The notes: generated by a model not told the origin, from the letters alone. 5,931 bases of DNA from Planctomycetota bacterium (GCA_024277835.1 JAJRUK010000134.1:1-5931), one strand, 5' to 3'. Shown: positions 1 to 5,931, counted from the stretch's first letter. Numbers and translations: made by a program.

Positions 1-386
1 CTCGGGCGGCGGTCGCCAAGGCGCTGAGTTTTTATCTCTACGCCGTCCACTATAACAACGCCAAACCGCCCGAACGCGTGGCGAGCCTGGAGTTCCATAA
101 GGTCATGCGAGATCTGGGGACGATCGACGCACCGCCCGCGTTTGATGTGTGGCGTGCCCAATTGACCTACTGGATTCAGCGTGATGTGGTGAACGCAATT
201 GTCGAGTTGAACGACGAAGCAGGCGTCGAAGCAAAAAAGGCCCACCTTCCACGATGGGTCGGAACGATGGCGGTCAAGGAGCTGACGTCCGTCCGCGTTT
301 CTGAATATGTTCCAGCCGAGGGCGAGCTAACCGCGCTAGCACCCCCCGGAGGATCCACGGAAGCCTTGCCACCGGGAACCGGCTAG
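1..386 (+). CDS. PilO-like (Amuc_1100-like) pilus assembly protein, 5'-partial, ending at an in-frame TAG
   Basis: The frame is open from the left edge (first whole codon at base 3) to TAG at 384-386, giving 127 residues. The real start lies outside the window. The GTG at 78 is only an internal codon, because the frame reads well upstream of it (residues such as YLYAVHYNNAKPPERV). A central segment, W-x-A-Q-L-x-Y-W-I-Q-R-D-V-V-x-A-I-x-E-L-N, followed by a 'VKELTSVRV' strand, fits the periplasmic part of PilO-like proteins as I recall them from planctomycete pilus loci. After about residue 100 the chain becomes a Gly/Pro/Ala linker. The frame resumes directly after the TAG and contains the missing C-terminal domain (see 453-716), so this is probably the front part of one gene rather than a complete C-terminus. 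Expected role: an inner-membrane-anchored alignment protein between the cytoplasmic platform and the secretin. That it is coding is fairly certain; the PilO-like label is moderate. Confidence 0.82.
   Translation, partial: RAAVAKALSFYLYAVHYNNAKPPERVASLEFHKVMRDLGTIDAPPAFDVWRAQLTYWIQRDVVNAIVELNDEAGVEAKKAHLPRWVGTMAVKELTSVRVSEYVPAEGELTALAPPGGSTEALPPGTG
384..386 (+). other. In-frame amber (TAG) codon interrupting the PilO-like gene
   Basis: The reading frames 3-386 and 453-716 are the same frame, separated only by this TAG. The 22 codons after it (387-452) contain no further stop and translate to a plausible protein stretch (SVFTGDRSGENFEVLQFSVK...), with a beta-strand-like segment just before Met 453. 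The stop falls in a Gly/Pro-rich linker between two folded parts. A one-base change from CAG, GAG, AAG, TGG, TCG, TTG, TAC or TAT would explain it. A sequencing error, a true nonsense mutation, a natural gene split or readthrough are all possible. The other two visible gene ends (714-716 and 2629-2631) are TAA, and TAG does not occur in frame in the two long genes downstream. Confidence 0.85.
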
Positions 387-452
387 TCGGTCTTCACCGG
401 AGACAGATCGGGGGAGAACTTCGAGGTTCTTCAGTTCTCGGTAAAACTCGTT

Positions 453-716
453 ATGGACCAGCGAGACATTGGCCGGCTGATCGACAAAATCTGCCGCAAT
501 CGATTCCACACGCTCGTGCGCGCCGCGTACACAGCCGTCCCCGTGAACCGCGAATTCAAGGGAAAAATCTACGGATCAGAGCCAGCGGTCAGCGTCGTTC
601 TCGACTTTGAAACGATCATGCTGGGCGAGGTCTTCAGACCCATGATCCCTGCGGAAACTTGCGAACTGTACGAGATTAACTGCCCCGAGCGTGAAGTGGC
701 TGAAGAAGAAGGCTAA
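453..716 (+). CDS. C-terminal domain of the PilO-like protein (87 residues from Met 453; coding probably continuous from 387)
   Basis: This encodes the C-terminal ferredoxin-like region expected of PilO/Amuc_1100-type proteins: helix 'QRDIGRLIDKICRNRF', strand 'TLVRAAYTAVPV', then 'IYGSEPAVSVVLDFETIML' and an 'MIPAE' end. From memory, planctomycete homologues have a very similar 'YG..PVV.V.L..E......MP' ending. If read as an independent gene it would start at ATG 453, but no Shine-Dalgarno sequence lies just upstream (bases 436-452 read tctcggtaaaactcgtt). GGGGAG at 411-416 is too far away and has no in-frame start at a suitable distance. The strand FEVLQFSVKLV, encoded by 420-452, belongs structurally with this domain. 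I therefore read it as the rear half of the same protein as 1-386, cut off by the TAG at 384. Translation may be lost, reinitiated or read through. It ends at TAA 714-716, 52 bases before the next gene. Coding character is likely; status as a separate gene is doubtful. Confidence 0.6.
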   Translation: MDQRDIGRLIDKICRNRFHTLVRAAYTAVPVNREFKGKIYGSEPAVSVVLDFETIMLGEVFRPMIPAETCELYEINCPEREVAEEEG

Positions 717-756
717 CCAGCCAGCAAGATCGACCGAACGAATAAAGTATCAACCC

Positions 757-761
757 AGGAA
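757..761 (+). promoter_or_regulatory. Ribosome binding site for the 769-2631 gene
   Basis: AGGAA lies 7-8 bases before ATG 769, a normal spacing, and supports that start. The 52-base gap after the upstream TAA contains no obvious promoter or terminator, which fits co-transcription with the PilO-like gene. Confidence 0.6.
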
Positions 762-768
762 CGCGTAA

Positions 769-2631
769 ATGGCAAAACAGCTAGTCAATCCCATTGAACG
801 ACACGTCGAGAAAATCGTCGTTGCGATTTCCGCTGCCGCACTACTCGGCGCGGCGGCCCTCTTGTTGATCTCCTCGCCGAACAAACTCGAACTAGGCGGT
901 GCGATGGTTACGCCGACAACGATCGATAAAGCCGTGGCCAGTCGCGCGGAGGAAATCCGGGACAGGATTCACAGGCACAAACCCACCTCCGTTGTTCCAG
1001 AACCGCTCGCAGACGAGTTCGTCGCCGCCACCCAGCAGCCACCGGCGTCCGTATACGTGGCCGCCGCGCCAATTCTCCCGCCAGTTCCCCAAATCGACCC
1101 GCCGATTACGAAGGTTGCTGACTTCACATTGGTCAGAGTCGTTACGCCCGCCAAACCCGCGGTGACAAGTGGTCGGAGTACCGTTGATCTTGGAGCCGAA
1201 ACCGGCAACACTCTTTTCCGACCGCTCGACTGGGCAACGGTCTCGGCCATTTTTGATCGTAAAACTCAAAGCGATCTGCAAAAACACGCATACGGCGCCT
1301 CCAACGGCGTCATTTACATCGCCCCACCGGAGATTCAGCGGCGTTCCCAACGACCGGATGGCATGTGGTCTGACGACGACTGGACGCCCATCTCACCCGC
1401 ACCAACAGGCCTGCCGCTGCCGCTGCCGACACTAGAGGTTGAGGACGGCGCGAACGGACCCATGATCCAACTCGAACAGAGAAAAGACCTCGAACGGGTT
1501 CTGTTCGAGTTGACCAGCACCGTCGAGCATCGCGACCGGCTCCGCCCGCTATTCCATACGATCGTCAACGGCGACCCTTGGAGCTTTCCGGTCCTCACGA
1601 CGTACACCGACGTCCTGAAGCAGGACGACGAGCTGTTATTCCCAGATAAACCGCCGTCAGAGAGCATGGACGACATCTACGAACTCCTTGGCGGCGGCGG
1701 CGAAGCCGCAGCAGCAGCCGACCTCAGCCCTGCTCAACAAGCCGCGGCAAATATGCAGCTAGCGAAGGACACACTCGCTCGCGCAAAGAAGGAACGCTCG
1801 AAGTACGATGCGCGTTCTGCCAGTAACCTCTTTTTTGAAATCCAGCAAGATCCCGCCGCCAACGCGGGTATGCGCAACGAAGCCAAGAAACTACTCCAGG
1901 AGGCAGAGCAGCTTGTCAGTCAGTTCGAGCGAGCCGAAGTGACGGGCCGCGGAAACCAGGCTGGTGGTCAAGCACCCGGCGACGCATCCGGTGCCCCCGC
2001 ACGACAGTTACTCCCGACGCAGCAGCTTTGGGTTCACGACGGGCGCGAGGGCAGCATCCAGGGCGGAAAGACGTACCAGTACCGAATGAGGTTCCGTATT
2101 TATAACCTGTTTGCGGGCGAGGCTGGCAAATTTGAGGATCCCAACGACGCCACCAAAGTCCTCGTCGCCAGCGATTGGTCGCCCCCTTCCGATCCGATCT
2201 CCTTTGAACCTTGGGAAGCCTATTTCGTGACCGCCGAGGATAAGACGAAAGTTCAGGCAGGGTTTGAATTCTTCCGGTGGTTCTACGGGGCTTGGGTCAA
2301 GTCGCGACGCCACAAGTTCGGTATTGGCGACACCGTCAAGGTAGCCCAAAAAACCACCGTGCCCAGCCTCCTGACGCCCGGTAAATCGGATAGCGTCGAA
2401 GTCGAATACAGCGCCGGGGCGACCGTACTGGATATTGATTTCACACGCGCGTATCGCGAACGCCGCAAGGGGAGTAGTCCCGGTGGTGTACGATTCGCTG
2501 CCCCCCGCGACGAGACGGCTGTTGTCTTAGTTGACGCCAAGGGCCAACTGACAGAACGGATGGTCCGGCGTGACAAGAACCACCCGGGCAAGAAGGCACT
2601 TGCCGACAAGACCTACAAAGGCTCGCGTTAA
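769..2631 (+). CDS. Bitopic membrane protein of pilus/secretion locus, at the PilP/GspC (Amuc_1099-like) position
   Basis: A 620-residue protein with ATG start, AGGAA upstream and TAA end. Residues 1-15 are a short basic cytoplasmic tail (NPIERHVEK). Residues 16-34 form one hydrophobic Ala/Leu/Ile span with no Cys lipobox, so the rest should be periplasmic. Residues 75-131 are Pro-rich and probably extended. A module around 152-210 carries W-A-T-V, a Q-rich stretch, 'RR' and 'PDGMWSDDDW'. Residues 315-393 are Ala/Lys/Glu-rich and strongly helical. Around 421-482 the pattern W...G..Y.YR.R..IYN...SDWS.PSDPI resembles a fibronectin type III-like fold. The C-terminus (about 575-620) is very basic. 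I do not recognise a named family with certainty. The position between a PilO-like protein and the secretin, and the topology, suggest it links the inner-membrane platform to the secretin, as PilP or GspC do; that role is inference. It is much longer than PilP (about 170-180 residues) or GspC (about 270-300). Confidence 0.9.
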   Translation: MAKQLVNPIERHVEKIVVAISAAALLGAAALLLISSPNKLELGGAMVTPTTIDKAVASRAEEIRDRIHRHKPTSVVPEPLADEFVAATQQPPASVYVAAAPILPPVPQIDPPITKVADFTLVRVVTPAKPAVTSGRSTVDLGAETGNTLFRPLDWATVSAIFDRKTQSDLQKHAYGASNGVIYIAPPEIQRRSQRPDGMWSDDDWTPISPAPTGLPLPLPTLEVEDGANGPMIQLEQRKDLERVLFELTSTVEHRDRLRPLFHTIVNGDPWSFPVLTTYTDVLKQDDELLFPDKPPSESMDDIYELLGGGGEAAAAADLSPAQQAAANMQLAKDTLARAKKERSKYDARSASNLFFEIQQDPAANAGMRNEAKKLLQEAEQLVSQFERAEVTGRGNQAGGQAPGDASGAPARQLLPTQQLWVHDGREGSIQGGKTYQYRMRFRIYNLFAGEAGKFEDPNDATKVLVASDWSPPSDPISFEPWEAYFVTAEDKTKVQAGFEFFRWFYGAWVKSRRHKFGIGDTVKVAQKTTVPSLLTPGKSDSVEVEYSAGATVLDIDFTRAYRERRKGSSPGGVRFAAPRDETAVVLVDAKGQLTERMVRRDKNHPGKKALADKTYKGSR

Positions 2632-2715
2632 GCCTATTTAGACAAGATTTAACGAGGAACGGGCAAACCCGATGGCGGACTTTGTGAGGCAATATAGGTG
2701 ACGCGCAGGGTTGCG

Positions 2716-2746
2716 GGGGCGGGTCTAAGACCCTAGAATTCGCCCC
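2716..2746 (+). repeat. Nested GC-rich inverted repeat
   Basis: The outer arms GGGGCG (2716-2721) and CGCCCC (2741-2746) are perfect complements. Between them lies the near-palindrome GGGTCTAAGACCC (2721-2733), which can form a 5-base-pair stem with a TAA loop; the two share base 2721. The structure could be a Rho-independent-like pause or terminator for the upstream genes, but the following bases (GTCTGTCCC) are not a T tract. The function is unknown. Confidence 0.4.
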
Positions 2747-2780
2747 GTCTGTCCCATGCGGTGGCGCGAATGGGGTTGGC

Positions 2781-2820
2781 CGCTTCGTGCCCCAAGCCTC
2801 GCGGATTCCGGTACGAAGCG
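2781..2820 (+). repeat. Inverted repeat with an 11-bp stem (one G-U)
   Basis: CGCTTCGTGCC (2781-2791) pairs with GGTACGAAGCG (2810-2820). It forms eight perfect pairs, then one G-T wobble and two G-C pairs, around an 18-base loop. This is the longest stem in the intergenic region and could be part of a structured 5' leader of the secretin mRNA or a protein-binding site. No known riboswitch class was recognised. Confidence 0.45.
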
Positions 2821-2874
2821 TTACAGGATTTTGGATCGGGAGCGAATATCCCTCGATCGTTCCCTTTAATTCAG

Positions 2875-2895
2875 GCGGTTTCGATAGCAAACCGC
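2875..2895 (+). repeat. Perfect 7-bp hairpin just upstream of the secretin ribosome site
   Basis: GCGGTTT (2875-2881) and AAACCGC (2889-2895) are perfect inverted repeats around the 7-base loop CGATAGC. The hairpin ends 9 bases before the Shine-Dalgarno sequence, so it could affect ribosome access or mRNA stability. It has no T tract and would not work as a classic terminator. Confidence 0.5.
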
Positions 2896-2904
2896 TCGAC
2901 ACGC

Positions 2905-2912
2905 AGGAGGAG
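2905..2912 (+). promoter_or_regulatory. Strong Shine-Dalgarno site that fixes the TTG start of the secretin
   Basis: AGGAGGAG ends 6 bases before TTG 2919. This decides the start: the frame stays open far upstream (back past 2761, with a GTG at 2787), but only the TTG has both a strong ribosome site and a signal peptide directly after it. Confidence 0.8.
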
Positions 2913-2918
2913 TTTCCC

Positions 2919-5900
2919 TTGCAAAGCAGGTTATTCTCAAGAGTTGCGGTACCAATGCTCGCAATCATGCTCGTCGGTGCGTTGCCCGGCGCGACGGTTC
3001 TTGGCCAAGATAGCGCCGACGACCTCTCCCGCGCCGTTCGACTCTTCGAGCAGGGCGACTATCTTTCGGCGCAGGAGGTGCTCGCATCGCTCGATCGAGA
3101 CACCCTGTCCGGCGATCAGCAAACCCTCCGGGATGACTACCTTAATCGAACGCAGGCAGCGTTGCAGCAGCACGAGAAGGCGCTCCGCGACATTGAAGAC
3201 GCAGAGACCGCAGCCGACGCTGGCGAAAGCGACCGCGCGATGGAACTGGCTGGCGATGTCCTCACCAATGATTACGCCCCTGAAAACGTTCGCAACGCTG
3301 CACTCGCACTGCAGCGACGGCTCGGCGGGGGCGAAGTTGCTCAGGCAGACGGCGGATCACAGCACCCGGTCGAAAGCGGATCGCATGAAGACATGGACCA
3401 CGCTCGCACGCTCACTGCAGAGGGCAACGAAGCCCTGAGCGCCGGGCGCTATGACGAAGCGGAAAGACTTTTTCAACGAGCACTTCAGGTGGTTCCGGGA
3501 CATCCCGACGCGGTCAACGGACTGCGTGAGGTTGCTCTCCAAAAGCAGAATATCTCCGGATCGCGGGCAGACGACTTGCTCAATCAGATTCGCACGCAGG
3601 ACGCCATCCGCTGGCAGCGCACGGTCGCCCAGTATCGTGATGTCGAGACCTCCACGCGCAACTTCGTCGCAAGCGAGCAGTTTGACGAGGCGAACCAGTC
3701 GCTTCTTCGGGCACGGCAGATTGTGGATGCCGGTCGCAGCTTTGCGGACCCGCCCGCAAAGTACGAGAGCTTGAGCAACGAATTGGAGGCGCTCGTTGCG
3801 TGGGTGTCGAATCAGGAACGCGAATACCACAACTTGAAGGTTGAACAAACTCGGCGACAGATCGAACAGCAGCGTCAGGAGCGACTTCGCCAGGACCGGG
3901 AAAACCGTTCCCGCCAGGTGGATGCGCTGATGCAGCAGGCGATGCAGCACCGCAAAGACGGCGACCTCGACTCCGCGGTTGCAGTACTCCGCCAGGTCAC
4001 CGTGATCGACCCAAAGTACGACCCGGCGCGCTGGATCATGGACGACCTTGAGGAACTGACGGCCCATCGCTCCAACTTCGAGATCCGAGAAGAATTCTAC
4101 AAGCAAAGTCGAAAGGCGCTCCTTCAAGTTGAGGAAGCGAAGATTCCGTGGCATCAGGAACTGCTCTATCCAAACGATTGGCCGGAACTCTCAGCGAGGC
4201 GTTTGTCCCCCGGCGGTGGATCGGCGACCGTGAACAACCAACTGTTCGCTTCACTCGACAAGCCCGTTCGAGCGGACTTCAACGGCGAAGCGCTACAAGG
4301 CGTCCTTGAGACTCTCGCCCGCGATCACAAAATCAATATCACCGTCAACTGGGCGGACATCAAACTTGCTGGAATCGACAGGGACACAGCGATCGACCTC
4401 TACTTGCCTTCCGAGATTTCGCTCAAACGCGTTCTGACGGAGGTGCTGGAGCAGGCCAGCGGGAACAAGACCCCCCTTGGATTCGACGTTGTCGATGGCG
4501 TCTTGAAGGTCGCCACCCGTGCGAAGCTCGACCAAGAAACCTACACGGTCGTCTACCACATCGAGGATCTCCTTCAGGAAATCCCGATGTTTACCGATTC
4601 ACCGCTTCAAGACGAAATGAGACCGAGTCGCCAATCCAACGCTCTGAATATACCCGCTTTGCAGGCGCCTCGCTGGGACAACGGGGATGTCGAAGCTGAC
4701 GAAACGGAGCAGGATCCCGGTCGATCGCGGCGCATCAAAAAGATTATTAACTTGATTCAGGATACCGTTGCACCGCATAGCTGGCGCGCTCGCAACGGTA
4801 CGATCGGGTCGATTGCGGAAATCAACGGCCAACTCGTCATCACCCAGAACTCTGCCTCACAGCTTCAGGTGCAAGACCTTCTCAGCTCGCTCCGGGAGCA
4901 GCGTGCGATACAGATCGCTGTTGAAGCGAGATTCGTCACCGTTTCGAGTCATTTCCTCGAAGAACTCGGTATTGACATTGATGTCGTGCTCAACAACGGG
5001 AACGCTGGTTTCGACTTTATTGGGAATGGCGGCGGCACCGCACTGACCGACCCGGTTCTTGGAAGTGCGCTGCTTCTTCCGCGAACCTTCGGAAGAACTG
5101 GATTCACGCCGGCCGTACCCGCTCTTGGGGTAGTCAACGCGGTCGGACCCGCCATCAATCAGCCATTCACCGCAACCGCCCTGATCCCGCAGGGCACTGG
5201 CGGCGGCGGGAGCAACCTCACTCCGGTCCCAATTACCTCGCGAGCGTTGAGCTTCACGAATCCTGCGAACATTGGTAGTGACGTCCCTGGCACTTTCGCA
5301 GGCACAGCGCTCGGTCCTGCATTTAGCCTGTTTGGTAGCTTTCTTGATAACATCCAGGTGGACTTCCTGATCCGCGCGACACAGGCTGACTCGAGGACCA
5401 CGGTGCTAACCGCGCCTCAGCTCGTGCTGTTTAACGGGCAGCGCGCGTGGGTCGCGGTCGCGGTCAGCCAAGGATTCGTCAGCGAACTAAACCCTGTCGT
5501 AGGTCAGGGGGCTGTCGCTCAAGCACCGCAGACTTCGACAGTCTCGTCGGGTGCTTCGCTCGACGTTCAAGCAACCGTCAGCGCGGACCGCAGATATATC
5601 ACGATGACGCTCCGACCCAGCCTGTCGCGACTTCTGGATTTGCAGACCATTCCGTTTAGTGGTGGTGCAGCCGGCGGCGGATTTGGTGGCGGTGGGGCTG
5701 CACTTCCTGCGTTTGTTCAGCTACCAACCCTTGCGCAGCAACGCCTCTCGACGACGGTGTCGGTTCCGGACAAGGGGACACTACTTCTGGGTGGTCAGAA
5801 GTTAGCCAGTGAAACCGAGATCGAAGCGGGCGTTCCGATCCTCTCGAAGATACCGATCTTCAAACGTGCCTATACCGCCAGCACGGTCATCAAGGACGAG

Positions 5901-5931
5901 CAAACGCTGCTGATCCTGGTGAAACCGAAAA
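2919..5931 (+). CDS. Outer-membrane secretin (GspD/PilQ superfamily) with TPR-rich N-terminus, 3'-partial
   Basis: This open frame starts at TTG and is unbroken to the right edge (1004 whole codons, no stop yet). Residues 1-29 form a Sec signal peptide (R4 and R8, hydrophobic core, likely cut after VLG before QD; no Cys, so not a lipoprotein). TPR-like helical pairs occur near 36-58, 162-200 (EGNEALSAGRYDEAERLFQR), 249-270 and 334-376. A charged Gln/Arg coiled-coil-like helix spans about 290-333. An STN/N0-like domain lies at about 448-540, then 'YTVVYHIEDLL', a disordered linker, and an N1-like domain from about 609 (NGQLVITQN). The secretin core begins at VEARFVTV (668-675) with FLEELGIDI, continues with DFLIRATQ...TTVLTAPQLVLFNGQRAWVAV (about 815-850), and ends with VPDKGTLLLGGQ, GVPILSKIPIF and TLLILVKPK (about 942-1004), the classic secretin signature. 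Gly/Pro-rich inserts lie at about 690-808 and 913-930. It would form the multimeric outer-membrane channel for a type IV pilus or type II secretion system. Family assignment is firm; pilus versus secretion use is not resolved. Only a few residues should be missing after the KPK strand. Confidence 0.95.
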   Translation, partial: MQSRLFSRVAVPMLAIMLVGALPGATVLGQDSADDLSRAVRLFEQGDYLSAQEVLASLDRDTLSGDQQTLRDDYLNRTQAALQQHEKALRDIEDAETAADAGESDRAMELAGDVLTNDYAPENVRNAALALQRRLGGGEVAQADGGSQHPVESGSHEDMDHARTLTAEGNEALSAGRYDEAERLFQRALQVVPGHPDAVNGLREVALQKQNISGSRADDLLNQIRTQDAIRWQRTVAQYRDVETSTRNFVASEQFDEANQSLLRARQIVDAGRSFADPPAKYESLSNELEALVAWVSNQEREYHNLKVEQTRRQIEQQRQERLRQDRENRSRQVDALMQQAMQHRKDGDLDSAVAVLRQVTVIDPKYDPARWIMDDLEELTAHRSNFEIREEFYKQSRKALLQVEEAKIPWHQELLYPNDWPELSARRLSPGGGSATVNNQLFASLDKPVRADFNGEALQGVLETLARDHKINITVNWADIKLAGIDRDTAIDLYLPSEISLKRVLTEVLEQASGNKTPLGFDVVDGVLKVATRAKLDQETYTVVYHIEDLLQEIPMFTDSPLQDEMRPSRQSNALNIPALQAPRWDNGDVEADETEQDPGRSRRIKKIINLIQDTVAPHSWRARNGTIGSIAEINGQLVITQNSASQLQVQDLLSSLREQRAIQIAVEARFVTVSSHFLEELGIDIDVVLNNGNAGFDFIGNGGGTALTDPVLGSALLLPRTFGRTGFTPAVPALGVVNAVGPAINQPFTATALIPQGTGGGGSNLTPVPITSRALSFTNPANIGSDVPGTFAGTALGPAFSLFGSFLDNIQVDFLIRATQADSRTTVLTAPQLVLFNGQRAWVAVAVSQGFVSELNPVVGQGAVAQAPQTSTVSSGASLDVQATVSADRRYITMTLRPSLSRLLDLQTIPFSGGAAGGGFGGGGAALPAFVQLPTLAQQRLSTTVSVPDKGTLLLGGQKLASETEIEAGVPILSKIPIFKRAYTASTVIKDEQTLLILVKPK

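Larger units (their letters stand above)
2632..2918 (+). other. Intergenic region with several inverted repeats, leader of the secretin gene
   Basis: These 287 bases separate the 620-residue protein gene from the secretin start. Frames here are open in places, but none has both a ribosome site and protein-like content. The region holds inverted repeats at 2660-2671 (CGGG-caaa-CCCG), 2716-2746, 2781-2820 and 2875-2895. None is followed by a T run, so no standard intrinsic terminator can be called. TTTAAT at 2865-2870 resembles a -10 box but has no good -35 partner. The gap is long compared with the 52-base spacing upstream, so the secretin may have its own promoter or a structured leader. Confidence 0.6.

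Noticed and set aside
78..80. GTG 78 as the true start of the first gene
   Set aside because: The same frame is open to the left edge with protein-like sequence, and no ribosome site lies before 78. It is an internal Val codon of a gene that begins outside the window.
2660..2710. Possible c-di-GMP (GEMM-type) riboswitch, suggested by GGGCAAACC at 2661-2669 in a pilus locus
   Set aside because: The second conserved part (GACGCAAAGCC-like) is missing: TGACGCGCAGGG at 2699-2710 matches only GACGC. The pairing expected between the halves is also not evident, so only a chance similarity remains.
2787..2789. GTG 2787 as an upstream, in-frame start for the secretin
   Set aside because: It would add 44 residues with no Shine-Dalgarno sequence and would bury the signal peptide. 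TTG 2919 has a strong ribosome site and an immediate signal peptide.
2865..2870. TTTAAT as a -10 promoter box for the secretin
   Set aside because: No -35-like hexamer is found 16-18 bases upstream (bases about 2841-2848 read agcgaata). The match alone is too weak to call a promoter.
2441..2968. A 175-codon minus-strand open frame across the intergenic region
   Set aside because: Its translation is rich in Pro, Ser, Cys and Arg with no domain pattern. It overlaps the ends of two well-supported + strand genes and shows no convincing ribosome site.
2761..3438. A 225-codon + strand open frame starting in the intergenic region
   Set aside because: It overlaps the signal peptide and TPR region of the secretin in another frame. 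Its translation is Arg/Ser/Thr-rich with no domain pattern, typical of an out-of-frame reading.
3357..4154. A 265-codon open frame on the minus strand inside the secretin gene
   Set aside because: It lies wholly antisense to the TPR and coiled-coil part of the secretin, has no ribosome site that I can see, and its translation shows no recognisable fold. It is a shadow of the GC-rich sense gene.

Overview
The window looks like part of a type IV pilus / type II secretion-like envelope locus from a bacterium of the PVC group, most likely a planctomycete of the Phycisphaerae type. The DNA is moderately GC-rich. This placement rests on recognising protein style: a very long secretin with a TPR-rich periplasmic front end, a PilO-like protein ending in a 'YG..P.V.V.L..E' strand region, and a large bitopic protein beginning 'NPIE.HVEK' before one membrane span. 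It was not tested by a database search. All supported genes are on the + strand.

Layout. (1) Bases 1-716 hold the 3' part of a PilO-like (Amuc_1100-like) gene, open at the left edge. It is interrupted by one in-frame TAG at 384-386. The frame stays open and protein-like on both sides of this stop, up to a TAA at 714-716. (2) Bases 769-2631 encode a 620-residue single-pass membrane protein with a Pro-rich periplasmic region, an Ala/Lys/Glu-rich helical segment and an FN3-like beta module. It sits where a PilP/GspC-type linker would be expected. (3) Bases 2632-2918 are a 287-base intergenic region with several inverted repeats and no convincing gene. (4) Bases 2919-5931 are the largest gene: a secretin (GspD/PilQ superfamily) starting at TTG behind a strong Shine-Dalgarno sequence. 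It is still open at the right edge after 1004 codons.

How they work together (inference from family knowledge and gene order). The PilO-like protein and the 620-residue protein would form the inner-membrane alignment part of the machine. The secretin forms the outer-membrane ring through which a pilus or secreted substrate passes. The gene order resembles the pilus-like locus of Akkermansia (PilM-like, PilO-like Amuc_1100, Amuc_1099, secretin Amuc_1098). No ATPase, pilin, platform protein, RNA gene, mobile element or CRISPR array is visible. The points most worth a second look are the in-frame amber codon in the PilO-like gene, the hairpin-rich leader of the secretin, and the domain make-up of the 620-residue protein.
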